From: Segniliparus rotundus DSM 44985
Lineage (GTDB): Bacteria > Actinomycetota > Actinomycetes > Mycobacteriales > Mycobacteriaceae
Assembly (NCBI RefSeq): GCF_000092825.1
Contig: NC_014168.1
Span: 1,479,946 to 1,543,945 of the forward strand
Direction of reading: 5' to 3'
Length of the DNA stretch: 64,000 bases
The position numbers and the translations under genes were made by a program. Shown here piece after piece: positions 63,606 to 64,000 of the stretch. The notes below the pieces were generated by a model. It had not been told where the DNA came from. It saw only the letters and a program-made list of their open reading frames with translations, and searched no databases. Within the stretch, counting starts at the first letter, position 1. Each line of letters opens with the position of its first letter.

Positions 63606-64000
63606 ACACAGCCAGGACCCGCACGGACTCGTCATCGTCGACAAACCCCAGGGCATGACCAGCCACGACATGGTCGCGAAGGCCCGGCGTTTTTTCCGCA
63701 CCCGCAAGGTGGGGCACGCGGGGACGCTCGACCCGATGGCCACGGGCGTGCTCGTGCTGGGGCTTGGCAAGGCCACCCGGCTGCTCGGCAGGCTCACCGC
63801 GGACGAGAAGCGCTATCACGGGACGATCCGGCTGGGGGAACAAACCGCCAGCGACGACGCGGACGGGGAGGTTGTGCGGCGCGCTTCGGCCGCAGGGGTC
63901 GCATTGGATGCGATCATGGCGGGGATCGCAGCGCTGACCGGGGAGATCTCACAGGTGCCGCCCGCTGTTTCGGCGATCAAGGTCGGCGGGGTCCGCGCGC
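63595..64000 (+). CDS. truB: tRNA pseudouridine(55) synthase TruB, N-terminal part (runs off the window)
   Basis: The first ~135 residues of TruB. Motif I is LVIVDKPQGMTSHDMVAKARRFF, and the catalytic Asp lies in KVGHAGTLDPMATGVLVLGLGKATRL. The segment YHGTIRLGEQTASDDADGEV and the PPAVSAIKVGG motif follow before the edge. The ATG at 63595 overlaps the end of pptT by 11 nt. No stop occurs before base 64000, so it is truncated only by the window. Confidence 0.96.
   Translation, partial: MPGEHSQDPHGLVIVDKPQGMTSHDMVAKARRFFRTRKVGHAGTLDPMATGVLVLGLGKATRLLGRLTADEKRYHGTIRLGEQTASDDADGEVVRRASAAGVALDAIMAGIAALTGEISQVPPAVSAIKVGGVRA

Overview
The window looks like chromosomal DNA of a mycolic-acid actinobacterium (order Mycobacteriales). 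It is GC-rich, with many GTG and some TTG starts, tightly overlapping operons and TANNNT -10 elements. Gene order repeatedly matches blocks I remember from Mycobacterium tuberculosis, including an HBHA-like adhesin, an LprQ-like L,D-transpeptidase, PptT, and DUF5336/DUF6350 proteins. The blocks are joined differently from M. tuberculosis, so this is a related but distinct genus. Segniliparus is my best guess from memory, not proven here.

Layout. 1-11.1 kb: end of an aldehyde dehydrogenase, XRE regulator, HBHA-like protein, alpha/beta hydrolase, deoC, DUF2993 protein, nitrilase-like hydrolase, two DUF2505 proteins, murB, a Tat-exported alcohol dehydrogenase-like lipoprotein, and an L,D-transpeptidase (Rv0474-Rv0483-like). 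11.2-23 kb: pcrA/uvrD helicase, M23 peptidase, sucCD, DUF5336, DUF6350, purN, purH (Rv0949-Rv0957-like). 23.2-26.4 kb: eno, FtsB-like protein, DUF501, ppx (Rv1023-Rv1026-like), then a HAD phosphatase and an SsuD-like monooxygenase. 28.6-33.4 kb: phoH, ybeY, CNNM/CorC protein, era, RDD protein. 33.5-35.8 kb: pncB, clpS, DUF2017.

35.8-45.3 kb is an accessory island between DUF2017 and a P1-family peptidase, which are neighbours in the M. tuberculosis order. It holds an IS3-type transposase scrap, an MmpS-like lipoprotein, a two-gene plus-strand unit (a 363-aa protein with a WxG motif and a 161-aa partner with a duplicated C-terminal acidic motif), and a convergent minus-strand cluster of nine or ten open frames. 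That cluster contains a 962-bp-period tandem duplication, a pair of mosaic lipoprotein paralogues, and a large modular Gln/Asn- and Gly-rich protein whose frame is cut by an amber codon where the duplicate copy reads CAG. It resembles a type VII (ESX)-associated effector locus without its own secretion machine. This is the least explained part of the window.

45.4-51.3 kb: P1 peptidase, murI, Rv1339-like phosphodiesterase, rph, rdgB, then LpqN-type lipoprotein, DUF3817 and a small membrane protein on the other strand. 51.4-57 kb: tRNA-Leu(UAG), an Asp/Glu-racemase-superfamily enzyme starting 3 nt after the tRNA, and a convergent xanthine dehydrogenase operon (xdhA-xdhB-xdhC). 57.3-64 kb: GT39 glycosyltransferase, nitroreductase, a frameshifted pseudogene, a small secreted protein, a methylisocitrate-lyase-family enzyme, then metallophosphoesterase-pptT-truB (truB runs off the window).

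Most genes are housekeeping: TCA cycle, purine synthesis, glycolysis, cell wall, RNA processing and NAD salvage. Several start codons lie exactly 6 nt after a TANNNT hexamer, which suggests leaderless transcripts. All family names come from reading the sequence and from memory. No database search was run.
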